From contig JAJQOW010000179.1 in NCBI GenBank assembly GCA_037975125.1, positions 95,866 to 159,865 on the forward strand: a stretch of 64,000 nucleotides of DNA. Direction: 5' to 3'. Positions 37,031-50,220 of the stretch are shown piece by piece. Origin of the DNA: Latrodectus hesperus (taxonomy: Eukaryota; Arthropoda; Arachnida; Araneae; Theridiidae). Each line of letters begins with the position of its first letter. Positions within the stretch are counted from its first letter, which is position 1. The position numbers and the translations under genes are program-made. Under the pieces are notes generated by a model. That model was not told the origin of the DNA, made no database searches, and saw nothing but the letters and a program-made list of their open reading frames with translations.

Positions 37031-37527
37031 TACCTGTGTTTTACGGATGTTATACACAACTTATTATCGTTATATCGTGCATTTCAATAAAGGAATCTTT
37101 ATTGTCCGATTACCCTTTATATTGAATGAACAGCAAAATAATTATAGAGCCTTTATTTAATTTCGAACTTTTCTTTTTCATATTTTAAGCGTGGACATTA
37201 AATGTGCTTCTCGAAAGACAGTTGAAGTTTTTTCCTCATTTTACTTTCCTGACAGAATATTTTTTAGAATATTTAAGACAGTTATTTATTATTATAAACT
37301 ACATGAACATCCTTTAAGTAAGTTATTTTTTTCTCAAATTTTGTGAATTTTTATGCAATCTAGTATATGCATAAATTTATATACGATAGGCAAATTTCAA
37401 TTACAGTATTTAATAGTGCTATTTAAAAAATAATTGATATTAAAATATTTGATTTCAAATCGAGATATTTGTGTACGAATTGAAAAAATACAATAAACAC
37501 CACTAATGAGGTCTTGTTTTGTGTATA
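37031..37527. other. AT-rich DNA, nothing recognised
   Basis: No supported gene. Confidence 0.5.
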
Positions 37528-37690
37528 CGGAACTGGCAGCCGGACGATTACTGCTCTGGTCTTGAGTTCAAATGTTCATGTGATCGAATCACATGGATGG
37601 TAATGGTGATTCGGAATACATTTTAAACTGTTGTTCCTGTTCTTATGACTCTGTGCATAAAAATGACTTTTGAGCGAAAAAGAAATCAAA
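37528..37690 (+). mobile_element. SINE-A, degenerate
   Basis: actggcagccggacgattac, tgatcgaatcacatggatgg, gattcggaatacattttaaa and gacttttgagcgaaaaagaa align in order with intact SINE-A copies. Many substitutions. Confidence 0.7.
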
Positions 37691-38251
37691 ATAATTTGGT
37701 TTAGTTTACTGTAATTTAGAGTTACGAACGCTTTATTTTGATCCAGATACGATGATAGGGCCATAAACTTTTAAATGTTAAATTTATACCTTTTTAATGT
37801 ATATCTATAAAGATGACTGTTATGAGATTTGCTAGTTTTTATTCCTTACCGATGCATACCTACCATTTTTTACACTTTGAATTTTTGAGGTATTACGAAA
37901 ATCACTTTTAGTTACCTTTTTCACTTTAAAACTGAAGTGAATAAATTCTAGATAATGTTTTGGTTAGGGAAAGGCGTTATTATTATGATACGAGTTGGTG
38001 GGTTCTATACTTGACCCAGCCGAAAATCAGACGTATTTACTATTGGATTAGAATATTTAAAATTCTAAGAAGTCAAAAAATTCCGTAGGTGATAAGATTT
38101 CTGTGGGCGAAAGAGCACCATTGTTAATTAAAAACAAACCTTATGAATGTTAAATTAGAAAAAATAATATCTAATTATGCCGCTGTGTTGATTAGCGGAG
38201 ATCTTTGCTTCTGTTTCATGAATACAGTCGATTGTTCTGACATATCTGTGT

Positions 38252-41200
38252 CAGTGGCGTATTGAGCATAATTGGCGCCCGGGTAAAGTAAGGTAATGTA
38301 TATTTAATATAATATAGAAATTTTTAACCAAACAATATACATAATGTTATTAAAAATTATATTTTCCTCCAAACTGATGCACTCTATATTTTTCTTTCAA
38401 GTTTTTCATTGATTCGAATTATTAACAAGAATTACAATTGCTGAGATAAAAAATATATTTTAGCGGTTAAAAGCCTAATTTTATTTAAAGAAATGTTCTC
38501 AATCAGTTATCATAGTAGTAAAAATTTTCTTCGTATTTTTAAGGAATTTAATATAACTGTTTTTTTAGTTATTAAAAATTATTATTAAAATAACTGCTAA
38601 ATTTTATTGAAATCAAAATTTATTTCTATCATGAATCATTTTGGAAGAGCTGGTCATGCAATGTCTAAGTTTTCTCTTTCAATAAATTTATATTATTTAA
38701 AGGCGATCTTATATTTTTAAAATTTTCCAATGTAGAATGAGTACGATTTCATTATAAATTTCTGGAACAAATTTTTCAAGTTAAAAACAAATTTGTTTTT
38801 ATATAAATTGAACTAATTAATTAATAAATATATTCTGTATATTTAAGCATACAAAAAAGAAGAAAAAAAATTTAAAAGGAAAAAGACATTTACAAAAAGA
38901 AAAAAAACTTTATAGATTTTTAACTTCTATCATTTGAAAAAAGAATTTTTCAATATAAAGTGCTAATGTAAAAAGTCGACGAGTCAAAAAAAAAAAAAAT
39001 TATTTCCCCAAATAAAAACATTTATAAACATTAAATAAATTACTTTTAAATTAATAATTTTAACTAATAAGTTATTTAATATTTAATTTTCAAAACTCTG
39101 CAAGCATATGTTAAATATTTGCTAATTTTTCATTTATAAAAAATTTAATAAAAATTTAATTTATAATAAAAAAATTTGAAATAAATATTCAAATAATACA
39201 TAGTAGACAGATACCTAACGGCAGTAATATTTTAAATGTCTAAACTCCAGATTTTCATTTTTTGTTTTCAAAGATTGAAAATAAGGACTAATTTTTATTA
39301 AAATTAAAATTTATTTCCATTAAGAATCATTTTGGAAGTGCTGTTCATGCAATGGCATGGAGTTTTTTTTTTTTCAATAATTTTATATCATTTAAAGACG
39401 ATCTTATTTTTAAAATTTTATAATGTAGAATGAGAAATATGTACAATTTCTTTATAAACTTCCTGAACGAATTTTTCAAGTTAAAAGATTTGTTATTTAT
39501 ATAAATTGAACTAGTTAATTAAGAAATATATTCCATATGCTTAACACGTGCTGTAGAGGCAGCTAAGACCTGTAATAGGTTGTTACGCTATTAAAGAAGA
39601 TTCTGTTTGTTTAAGCATACAGAAAAGAAAAAAAACATTTAAAAAGGAAAAAACTTTCATAACTTATACCATTTGAAAAAAGAATTTTTAATATAAGGTG
39701 CTAATGTAAAGCCAACAAAATTACGAGTCAAATAAAAATTATTTCCCCAAATGAAAACATTTAAACATTAAGTAAATTACTTTGAAATGAATAGTTTTAA
39801 CTAATAAGTAATTTAATATTTAATTTTCAAAATTTGCAAGCATATGCTAGTAAATTTATACCAGCAAAAAAATGAAATAAATATTCAAATTGAAAGAATA
39901 CATAGTAAACAGAAAGCATAACTTACGGCGATAATATTTCAAATGTCAGAACTCCAGATTTTCAAAAGTTACCATGAAGCGATTTTTTGGAAGAAACGAA
40001 ACACAAACCGTGTGAACAATAAAAAGGAAGGAAAGTTTGTGTTTTCCTAGAAATTGGAGATAATTAGTTCTCACGATCCCCTCCATTTCTATTCCAGGAA
40101 GACAATTCCCTACGCGGCATACTGTGGTGCTATTTTATGAAAAATTTCCCCCTTTCTTTGAAGGTCAGTCTGGTGCTGGACACTATATTTTTGACAAAGG
40201 AAACCGCTAATATGAAACACGTTTCAGCAGGAATTTTCTCACGAGTGTAACGCGACACTAGACTGAATGGCTACAACAGTAAAAGCCTGAAATAAAAAAT
40301 ACAAGGGTTTTATTTTATTTTGGGACAATGAATAATACAATTTCACTAAGTCTCAATAACTACCAAAACTGATCTTTCTATTTTCTTCTTGAAAACTTAA
40401 GTATAAAATAGAACTTTTCTGTTATAAATAGTACATTTAAATTCTTACAAACTTCTATTAATATTTCAGTTTTATGAAATTTTCTATTTTTGCGCATTAT
40501 TATTTATTACGTTATTATAATCAAAATAAGATTAAATTTTCACATTTTTATCATAAAAGTATATCAAAAATATTGGTGAAGTACTGCTTGTTAAATAAAA
40601 TTATTTAGAGAAATCAAAAAATAACACGACAAATAATATTTCAAAACACTGAAATTTCGACAAATAATTATTACATCCAGAAGGGTCCAGAGAAAATAAT
40701 ATTCATTGAACGTTTTTATTTTTTTATATTGAGTAAAACAAACTTATTTGATTTGTTAATATTATTGTTATGACTTTTTTTAGTATTTGACTTGACTTCC
40801 ATAACCTGTATAACCATTGAGTCATAAAGGACACTGTGAATCTTGGCGTATTCACAAAATTAAATAGGTGTCTTTCATGAACTTACTCATCTGTAATCTC
40901 CCTAAGTTAATAGATCCAAAAATTACTACATAACATTAACACAAGTAATTTAGTAAATAACTTTATACTAAAATGAAAATCTCTCTTATGCATTAAAATG
41001 GAACTGACCAATATAATATTCCAGAAATTTTATATGAAAAAAAAATTAAGATATTTCCGTTATTTACACATTTACAAGATTTGTAGTATAAAATAATTAT
41101 TTCACAAACTTTGAGCAAACTATGAAACTAAAAAGGAAAAAATTAAAAGAATGCAAACCAAAAATCTAACTAATTAAGAAATGAAAATCGAAAGCATAGT

Positions 41201-41557
41201 TAAAAGATCACAATTTTTAAAAGGAACTAAACCATGCAAAATTATTATTAATAAAGAAATATAAGAGTAAGAATTTCGCTTATTTGCAAGCTCCTGCAGC
41301 TCTTCCTCATTTTTCATCAGCAACTTATTTTCTTTTCCAAATATGATTCCTCCCTCTGGATTATTTTTTATTTTTCCCTGGACACAGGACACAATAATTA
41401 TAAAATGCAAAGTTTATTTCTCCGAGTAAAATTGATATTATGATAATACAAAGATTGAAATTTTCTGAAAATTTTTGTTTAGCTTTGAAATGACTTGGAG
41501 CCCCTCTGTATGCTGTGCCCGGGGCATGGTAGCCCACCCCCCGTCGCTACGCCTCTG
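38252..41557. mobile_element. hAT-like non-autonomous element, 3.3 kb
   Basis: Left end cagtggcgtattgag; right end, as its complement, cagaggcgtagcgac: 12 of 15 terminal bases agree. The element is flanked by the exact 8-base duplication atctgtgt (38,244-38,251 and 41,558-41,565), the duplication length made by hAT transposases. CAGNGGCGTAG-type termini are common among animal hAT elements. The interior is AT-rich, contains a large internal duplication (listed separately) and has no transposase. The minus-strand frame at 41,174-41,410 is unassigned. Confidence 0.75.
38590..39975. repeat. ~0.7 kb direct duplication inside the hAT-like element
   Basis: Copy 1 is about 38,590-39,262 and copy 2 about 39,292-39,975. 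Shared landmarks in order: gaatcattttggaagngctg, catgcaatg, gacgatctta, gtagaatgag, gaactaatta/gaactagttaatt, ttgaaaaaagaattttt, attatttcccc, gcaagcatatg and actccagattttc. Diverged, with indels; copy 2 has an insertion near 39,545-39,600 (cacgtgctgtagaggcagct). Confidence 0.75.
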
Positions 41558-41565
41558 ATCTGTGT

Positions 41566-43471
41566 GGGTGGTGGAATATTTTAGTTTTTGCGCACTAAGG
41601 TGTATGACTCATCTCTCGATGAATATTCTTTGGTACAAACAGCAGCGGCAGATGTTAAAGTGCTTTCGATTATTGCTGAGCTGTCAAGTTTCGTTGTATC
41701 ACTCTAACTTTTCCTCAAAAATATAGGACATGGAATAATAAATTTAATGATAGTTTTCTAATAGATGTTGTGTATGGAAATCATTGCTATTCATTTGAGA
41801 ATGATTTTACGAGCTCAATACTAATCGAGGTAATATAGACTTTTAATTTTTTTTATTTCATGTCGTATATTCGATCGCAAATATTTCCTTCAAGTTTATG
41901 TTCAAGAATCAATTTCAAAAAGTTAATGCTTAAGAATCTTTGAACATTTTTATTTTATAATCTAAAGTATAGTAATAATTGTATTAACCTAATGAATGTA
42001 ATGAAATTGTTACTCAAGTGAGTAATGAAATTATTATAAATATTTATCAAGTTCTTAACTGTGTTAACAATTCATATGCTTATTATTTTCTTGTTTACAA
42101 ATATTTGCATTTATCTTTTCAATATGAGTATGACTTTCTGTATGAATGCTATTATGAAGTTAAAAAGTGAAGAAACTTACCAGATGAAAAATTAAGAAAT
42201 TATAGACTTTAAAAGTCATAATTGATATTTACAGAGAAATATGAATTTGAGAAAAAATTTTCCCGCTTGTTTGTGAACATTAAAAATAATTTTTTAACGA
42301 AAATACTTAAAATTCCTTATTAGCTATATATTGTCCGAAAGCATTTGTTCCAACTGTTAGAGTTAGATTAAAAGTTTCATAACTTTACATATTATTTTTA
42401 AAAAATAATGAATATCAAGTAATTAAAAATGTTACATAAATATTAATGATATCCTAAGGAAATTATACGCTAAAAGAAACTAATTGTAGTTATTTTTCTG
42501 TGTTTTTAGGCATGCCTGTATTTGTATCCAAATTTATTTTCCTCGATATTCAGGTGGCTTTTTTATTTTTATTTTCGGTCTATTAATAGATGTTTTGTGT
42601 AAATTATTTAAAAATGATTTCAAAATTTAATGAAATTTAATAATATATTGCAGTTATTATCATTCCGTATACTGAAAGTTTGTTGTTAAAAGTGCTGAAA
42701 TGTTAAATAAAATTAAGTAATAAAAACATTTTTGATTGAGAAAATTGTAAAAGTTAACTTTTTTAATTTTCTACATAAAAATTTATAACAAACAACGTTA
42801 CCATAACTAAAACTCCAAGTTATTTTATAATTCATTTACAAGTAAAGAAAAACGAATTTTACGTATTTTATTTTGTTTGTATCAAGAACAAAACCGAAAG
42901 AATTGTAATAATTATCAGTACTTTCTATATTCCCTCTAAAATAGAGAAAATAATTTATCAATATTTAAATTAAGACCTTGCGTATTTCAAAACTCCAGTT
43001 TTAAAACCAGGTTCTCTATGAAGGGGAGAGAAACGTTTCCTTCCCCTCCAGAAGAAACAGCTACATTGAGTTCTTTGCAGCCGTCTGCTCTGTGATTGGT
43101 GCATTTTTACTGGTCTGGAAGCGCGAATGCTGATAACAGAAATAATTTTGTAAAATCTTTAATTTTTAATTAAAACTTTTCTATTTTCGTTATAGTTTTC
43201 AATTGTTTAACTGAAAAAAATTATGATGTCGCATTTAATTTGGCGAAATATTTGTAAGTTTAAAAAGTATATTTTCTTTCTTTCTAACTGATTTTAAGAA
43301 TTATTTCATTATTTTCAAATCTGATTTGAGAATTTGATTTCTTTTATTAATTGTATGTGTTTATATATTGAGTCTATGTAATTGAAAAATTTTCCGGATT
43401 GAGATGAAACTGCCACTTGGAGTAAAGTGAATCATAATCTTGGATGTTGGCATTTAGCCTAACTTGAAATA
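41566..43471. other. AT-rich DNA with a small GC-richer patch
   Basis: Mostly featureless. At 43,010-43,140 a patch holds a palindrome-like gaaggggagagaaacg / cgtttccttcccctcc pair and gtgattggtgc (inverted CCAAT). This could be a promoter, but no exon is visible. Confidence 0.4.
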
Positions 43472-45099
43472 CAGTGTCTCACAAAAGTGATGGGACACTT
43501 GTGCTTTACAAAAGGAAACTGTAATAAAATTAATTAAAAATGCATGTAAAATTTTTTTGTGGGTGTGTTTCATACTTAAATTTAGTAACAATTATTACAT
43601 AACATACATTTTGTCAAAAAATTAAAATATTAAATAAATATACAATTGCTTAGAACTGAGCAAAAAAGCTCACATAAGTGATGGAATTCTTACTTTTCCA
43701 CCAATTATTTAAACAAAATTTTACTTTTTAAAAGATTTTAATACTTTGTTGGATTTTTTTTTACTCTTAAAACGTGATTTAATCTTCTTAGGATGGATTT
43801 GGATAATTTTTTTTGTGATTTCTGGAGTGATTTTACCCCATTTTTGAAGCACCGTTTTTAGTTGTTCTTTTGAAGAAATGGTGTGTTCGTGAATTCTTGA
43901 TTCCAATTCTTGCCAAGTATTCTCTATGGGATATAAGTCTGGACATTGTGGTGTTGTTTTTATTATTTCCGGAGAGTTATACAAAAGCTAGAGTCTAACG
44001 TTCAAAACAGTTTGATTGGAATCACTGTCCTGGTAGAGTTTAAAATTGTTATGAAGTTTAAATTTTCGTGCTGAAGATTTCATATGTTGCTTTAGAATGT
44101 CAATATACTTGTACTGATCCATTTTACTGTCAATAAAAACAAAATTACCAATTCCAGTGGACGACATACACCCCCATACCATAATTCCTCCTCCACCATG
44201 TTTTACTGTTGGCACCAAGTTCTGTTTGCGAAATTCTTACCTCGCTTTTCTCCACACCAAGATTCTCTAGCGTCAGAACTAAATATATTAAATTTACTCT
44301 CATCAGCAAACATAACTTTATTCCAGTAATCAGAATTTTTATTTATGTTGGATTTTGCGAAAGCCAGTCTGAGTTTTCTATTTTCACGTATGAAGAATTT
44401 TTTTCCCTGGCTACTCTACCGTGATATCCAGCAGATCGAATTACTCTAAGTCTCAGGACTTACAATTACTCCATATAATGCTTATAAATTAGCAGCAACT
44501 TTAGGAGCACTCATTCTTGGATTTTTTTGATAATTCGAACGACAATTCGTTTTATTCCATTGGATAACTTTGATGGCCGGCCATGTTTTCTTTTATTCTG
44601 AATCGCATGATTTTTTTATATCGTTTAATGATATTGAAAACAGTTGAATGACTCAAGTTAACTGTTTCAGTAGTTTCTCTAATAGATTTTCCTCTTTCAA
44701 TATGCAAGTGAATAACTAATTTTCGAATTTCTGGGGAAGTTTCTTTTCCTTTAGCATTCATGGCTGCACACAGCTAAATAACACAAAAATTCCAAAACAA
44801 TCAGGAGACGATTTTATAAATTGTTGCCAACTGCTTTTGAGTAAAAATAAAAACACCCAAAAATATTTTTGCTTATTTTGCATATCTAATAGTGTCTCAT
44901 CACTTATGTGAGCTATTTTTTGCTCCGTTTTAAACTGCATTTTTATTAATATTTTAATATTTTTATTAATTGTATGTTATGTAATAATCGTTACTAAATT
45001 TAAGTATAAAACACAGCCACAAAAATTTCCTACGTGTATTTTTAATTAATTTTATTACAGTTTCCTTTTGTAAAGCCTCATCACTTTTGTGAGACACTG
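43472..45099 (-). mobile_element. Tc1 transposon of IR/DR type, full ends
   Basis: 1628 bases between TA target duplications (43,470-43,471 and 45,100-45,101). Inverted repeats of about 215 bases open with cagtgtctcacaaaagtgat. Each carries an outer (ctcacaaaagtgatgg, 43,478) and an inner (ctcacataagtgatgg, 43,669) copy of the same motif, mirrored at 44,898-44,912 and 45,079-45,093. Two transposase-binding-type sites per end is the arrangement known from IR/DR elements such as Sleeping Beauty. The transposase between them is broken, so the copy is non-autonomous, but its ends look usable. Confidence 0.9.
43721..44761 (-). pseudogene. Tc1 transposase pseudogene (DD34E type)
   Basis: The minus strand begins MNAKGKETSPEIRKLVIHL at 44,761 with a helix-turn-helix (SIRETTETVNLSHSTVFNII), then shifts frame. 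Around 44,310 MFADESKFN keeps the first aspartate; 44,218-43,988 has KHGGGGIMVWGCMSSTG and YQDSDSNQ (second aspartate); 43,984-43,721 has CPDLYPIENTWQELE (glutamate) and a lysine-rich end. At least three frame changes and stops separate these parts. All three catalytic residues survive in the text, so the decay is by frameshift rather than active-site loss. Confidence 0.8.
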
Positions 45100-45308
45100 T
45101 ATAAGCTATGCTTCATTTTTATATTGTTTATCAGGATCAGAAATTAATTTAAATCGTAATTAACAGTGATTTGAATTTATTGTGTAGTTATTTATTTTGT
45201 GATCCGCACAATTTTGGACTTTCGTTCCCTTCAGAAACATAAACATTTTTTACTCTTTTTTAAAACTTTCCTCTCTGCTCAATTGCTGGAAGAATAAAAA
45301 AAAATTCT

Positions 45309-45460
45309 CGGTACTGGATCTTCAGTTCGTCTTCGATGCAAGAGCTCGTGAATTCGAATCCCATCTTGGTTAAGGATATTTGTAGTGGCTCAGAATCCAC
45401 CTTTGACTGCATAGATCTTGATTAAATTAATTTTTAAATGAAAAATATGGATGTTTAGAG
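45309..45460 (+). mobile_element. SINE-A, degenerate
   Basis: gtgaattcgaatcccatctt and ttgtagtggctcagaatcca match the B-box region and body of SINE-A. The 5' head and tail are poorly preserved. Confidence 0.65.
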
Positions 45461-45981
45461 ACCAACATCCTTATGATCTCGCAGTAAGGCAATTTTTGTA
45501 CTGAAATTTTTAACTCTATTCTATGGGAAAACTTCGATTCTCTCTATTCCATTTTACTACGTCATTTATTTAAGTGCCGTATACATTTCTTATGTAAAAC
45601 TTTATCCAGTTTTTAACTCAAAATTAATACCGTTTTCGAATTATTGATTTACTGGTTTAAATATTTTAATAAATTATGAAAAATATTATTTATTCTGTTT
45701 GATATCTAATTTAGATTTTGTTGAAAACTTGACAATCGTTTTTCGAAATAATTTTACATATTGCATTGTATTATTTTTTATACTTATTTTGCATTTACAG
45801 GATCACATTGCATTTGCAAAAAACCTGCAAATTTTTCATAAAGAACTTTCAATGCGGAAAATTTAATTATAAAGTAATTCTTGAGTAATTTCCCGCAAAT
45901 TTATGTTTCAAGTGAAGTTAAAGATATAATTTTTTATAATTCGCTTACATTTGTTGAAAACAGTCTTTGACGTTATAGATT

Positions 45982-46133
45982 AAGTGGTTAGCGTTCTTGC
46001 CTTCGGTTCAACAATTCGTGGGTTCGAATCCCACCTTATGGATGCTTGAAGTGGTTCAGAATCCATTTTAAACTGTAGGTCTGTCTAGTTAGCCCTCGTG
46101 TGCAAAAAAATGACAGTTGAACGACAGAAGATA
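45982..46133 (+). mobile_element. SINE-A, 5'-truncated, with target duplication
   Basis: Starts inside the tRNA head (aagtggttagcgttcttgcc) and runs to gttgaacgacagaagata. Flanked by the exact 14-base duplication tgacgttatagatt (45,968-45,981 and 46,134-46,147). The missing 5' end bounded by a duplication shows truncation at insertion, not later decay. Confidence 0.9.
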
Positions 46134-46147
46134 TGACGTTATAGATT

Positions 46148-47884
46148 CATTTTTCTCATGATGAAATCTACCAACACTGTTAACCATTTATGATTACAGT
46201 TTAACGTTTCATTTCTATAGACTTTCAAATGTAAAGACGTAGACGTGTGCATCCTTTATTTCCTCCCGGTCTACTTAAAAATCTCCGAAACGATTTTTTT
46301 CAGAATCTGAGAAACGATTTTTTTTCCGCGCATAAGATCGAAATAGATTGATGCTGTTGTTTTCATATGCACAGTATTGTATTTTACATAAAATTAAAAC
46401 TGCGTCAATTAAACTGAATGTAAATACAAATTTTAAAAATACTTATTGGCTCAAACAAACGCGATTGTAACGTTACTCAAATTATCTTTTTTTAATAAAA
46501 ATATTTATATTATTTTATGAATAATGTAATTATATTACTCGGATTTGAGTATTATATAAATAATAAATAAATGTATATATGGGGGATTTTTATTCCGAAA
46601 TGATCTAACTTATTCATACAAGAGTAAACAGTTCAAATTTTAACCATTCGAAAACAGTCTTATTAACGAAAAATTTACGTAAGATAAAAAAAAAAATTAG
46701 TATAACCAATCGTTGTAAATTAACATATATACCGTAGAGATTCTTGATCACTTTCTTGTGTAGCATTTTGTAAAACTGTCATTGGAATGAATTCCTTCGA
46801 ACTTTTTTAAAGGCGGTACTTTTATTGCAGTATTATTTTTATTGGTAAATATACTAGATGCTTTTGATTAATTATAATGGTTAAGCCATGATCAAAAAAT
46901 ATCTAATCCAAAGAAATTTTTAGAAAAATTTATGCTAAATACGTAGTGCTTTGAATTTACTTTTTTTATCCATTCAAGATCTTTTTTTTTTCCTGTTGTG
47001 CAATCTTAGCTTCCTATTATCCGCTTTCTTTATATAACAGAATATTTTTAAGACTGATCAAAAATGCGTATAGTAACATATAGGACAATAGACTAGGGCT
47101 TTCTTTGAGGATCTGAACGTCAGTTGTACAATTCGTCTGGAGAGCCGTTCATATATGTGTCATAAAAAGGATAAGTTCCGGAATACTCTCAAGCACTCAC
47201 TTTGACACATATAAATGCAGAAAAAAAGGCCAGAAAAGTTCCAAATATTTAACAATAACTGGGACTGAAACTTGTACTTCTCACTTCGAAGAGTGCTGCA
47301 TGATTACTGGGCCACGACAATTTATTTAAAAGGAGATGTTTGATTTTTGATTACCTTGGTAGTGCTTGGGATCGGAAGTCTTGGAATTTATAATTTTATC
47401 TGCAAAGTGACAAGATAGCGGAAATTTTACACCACGAAGTGAATAGGTCAGCAGACAAAGTTGTTTGCCTTTTTGAATTGTCATCACAAACTGTTTTTAA
47501 AGATGATTTCTCTTAAGCAGTGGGTCCTGTGTTATAAGGAAGATAATTTTGAAAATTCTGAAGCATTCAAACTGATAAATGTTGAAAACTGAAGAGCAAC
47601 ATCCATTTCCCTAATGTCTGGGATCAAACTGTAATTTTCACTCTGAAGAGTACGAATATGAGTTTTGGGCCAGGAAAATAGACTCTCGACATCTCGAAGT
47701 GCACAGCTTAACAGTCGAAGACAAATTGTAAGTCATTTGCCCCGTGTTTTGTTTCTTTCATTGATAATATTTATCTTTTGTAAATAGTCTATCTATTATA
47801 CAACCTTAGAATTTTTCCGAATTTCCCTTTTAGCAGTTTGTTAATTTGACTCTCAATCGATGAAAATTATTTCTGAAGGTTTTT
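46148..47884. other. AT-rich DNA with two C-like SINE relics
   Basis: Minus-strand tRNA-like heads occur at about 47,180-47,320 (tggcccagtaatcatgcagc, B-box-like gtttcagtcccag) and 47,560-47,680 (tggcccaaaactcatattcg, gtttgatcccagac). They resemble each other and the one at 36,690-37,030. No coding gene. Confidence 0.45.
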
Positions 47885-48040
47885 GATTTTTCATTCAACG
47901 ATCAATTTCGAACACGAGGTCTAATTAAACCGTGATGTAAAGTTGAAAGTGAATTTCGAACTACTTCAAACATCCATGCCCGAGGTGGGATTCGAACCCT
48001 CCGTGTTTATTCGAAGGTTAAGCATTTGGTACCCCTTCTC
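47885..48040 (-). mobile_element. SINE-A, degenerate, minus strand
   Basis: Minus strand: gggttcgaatcccacctcgg, gcatggatgtttgaagtagt and taattagacctcgtgttc, in SINE-A order. Confidence 0.7.
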
Positions 48041-48794
48041 TGTTTCTAAAAAGGTTATGCAATATTTAGATATGTTGGATGCCTTTGTGTTTTAAAGATC
48101 CGTTTACGAAATTTTCTAATATTTAATATTGACAGCAGATATGGATTGTATTAATTAAGAGCTCTAAATAGTATGAAGTTAAGAAAAATACTGATAAATT
48201 TATAATAAATTTGTGTTATTTGAATTTTTTATTGAATCTCATAATATTCAAGTTACTAGTTGCAACCTTTAAAATAAGCTTAGATTTCACCGATTATTTT
48301 ACTATGAATGATTCTGTCTTAAAAAATATGTACGATATTGCATTCAATTCAGTTTTAATGCATTGCTTGGTTTATTGAGGCCTCTGTGTCCTGGTAATTT
48401 ATAGTATTTTAACATCGTGTACACAATGGAATGTTCAATCCCAAACGCTATTATTAAACATTTGAACATCCCCTTTCCTGCTTTTTATTGACTGTGAGCT
48501 GTATTCACGAAACAAGGAAAATCTACATGTAGAAAATCTAAGTTCTTTCTTCCATTGTTTAACAATTATAAGTATCGAATCTTGAGACCTTCCAATCCAA
48601 ATAATGTCATTTTATTTTCAAGTCCCGGTGCACTCAAATAATTTTATTATCGTAAGTGAAACACAGCCGATGACTAAAAACTATTTTATAAATTAATAAA
48701 TTCCAGTTATTCATTAAAAAATTGCCAATATGTCAATCTTTTATTTAGCTGTCATGTGTGTTAGATTTGAACCAAATATTTATACAAAAAATTT
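48041..48794. other. AT-rich DNA, possible further SINE relic
   Basis: A tRNA-like reading at about 48,380-48,480 (tgttcaatcccaaacg) may be a family-C relic. Otherwise nothing. Confidence 0.35.
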
Positions 48795-48940
48795 TGGTTA
48801 GCGTTATGGTCTTCTGCTCAACAGTTCGTAAGTTTGAATCCCTCCTTGGGGTTGAACGTTGTTCGGAATCTATTTTAATCTGTAATTTAAAAATCTAATG
48901 AGTCGTTTGCAAAAACTGACCTTTAAGCTACAAGGAAACG
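48795..48940 (+). mobile_element. SINE-A, 5'-truncated, diverged
   Basis: ggttagcgttatggtcttct, caacagttcgtaagtttgaa, gttcggaatctattttaatc and gacctttaagctacaag follow SINE-A order without the first bases of the head. Confidence 0.7.
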
Positions 48941-49303
48941 AAATTTTAAACGAAAAATTGGCGTAAGTCTACCAACCGCCTCCATTTGCTTATCAATGTG
49001 TATCTTTCATTTATTTTGAGATATTTTAATTCTTGAATGAGTTTTGGATTTTTTATTTATAAATTCTGTTTTCTGACTTTTTGTTGATAAACTATCTAGA
49101 TTCAGAAGAAAATTTATAGATTCTTATTTATTAATATTGTTATTTTTTCTATTTCTCTTAATATCTATTTTGAGGACTATTTCAAGAAATTAAAGAAATG
49201 ATAGTGATATTCCGTAGTGTTTTGTTATACTTTACGTATGAAATTTCTGAAATAAAGTACACATTGTGCAATTATTTTAATATTTAAATAAAAATACAAT
49301 GTA
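48941..49303. other. AT-rich DNA, nothing recognised
   Basis: No gene seen between the SINE and the left end of the broken Tc1. Confidence 0.5.
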
Positions 49304-49532
49304 GATGTGGTTATCAAACTAACAGAAACACTTCAGATGTATCAAAAATCTTTCAATATGGTTAAGATCCATTTTTTTCCATGTAATAAGAGCATGGATT
49401 CGCATAAGAATCGGTTTATACAAGTGAGGAACAGTGTCCTGCAATAGTGTAACACACTGTGAAGATATTAAGAAATTTCTTCCAGGGATTCCGTATTGAA
49501 AACTCTAAAATAACATCATACTGAACTTGGTG

Positions 49533-49795
49533 CCGCCCACCCTGTCTAGTGGTCAGTGTGCCTGACTGCGGATAAGGAGGTCCTGGGTTCGAATCCCGGT
49601 TCGGGCATGGATGTACTCTCTCTAACTATCCTGTCTTTGTCCTTTCCTTGTATGAATGGTTGCCTACCCTATAAACGGGTCCCTATGGCATGTGTGTACT
49701 GAGGAAGTCGGACTCCACACCAAAATAGAGTTCAGTTGGAAAAGTGGAGCAGCGCACCCCATGTTTCCAGCCTGGCTGGCACAAGACAACAACAA
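49533..49795 (+). mobile_element. SINE-B, complete, with target duplication
   Basis: Head ccgcccaccctgtctagtgg, B box gggttcgaatcccgg, then gttcgggcatggatgt, a body shared with 30,729-31,000 (for example gcagcgcaccccat) and an acaacaac tail. Flanked by the exact 13-base duplication actgaacttggtg (49,520-49,532 and 49,796-49,808). Confidence 0.92.
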
Positions 49796-50220
49796 CTGAA
49801 CTTGGTGTAAGCCAAGACATGTTTCCTTGTTACCTCGCGTTCAACAAATTTTGGTACGACCGCCGCTGAATGAGTACGTTAATCCTAGAAAATTTCATCT
49901 CCTGCAGAAAATAAAGTTAGAATCATAGGAGGGACCTTTAAAAATTTCTCTATTTTTCCATTGATCTTTCGAACGATACGATTAGTCCAGCAGAAATCTT
50001 TGACACTCCTGCCCATATCATGACAGATCATCCACCTCCATGCTTGATGGTTGGAGGGAGACCTTCACGATTATACACTTGAGGGGGTGTATTCCAGTGG
50101 TGCATCCTTCCTGTTGCAGGTAAAAGTATGAAAGACGATTTGTTAGACACAATCACTGCCATGTTTCAATCTACTAGGTTGAGTGAGTGTAACACCCTGG
50201 TAGACGACGTTTGACATCAA

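Noticed and set aside
41174..41410. 78-codon minus-strand frame inside the hAT-like element as a possible transposase remnant
   Set aside because: No hAT dimerisation motif or zinc finger is visible and its composition matches the background.
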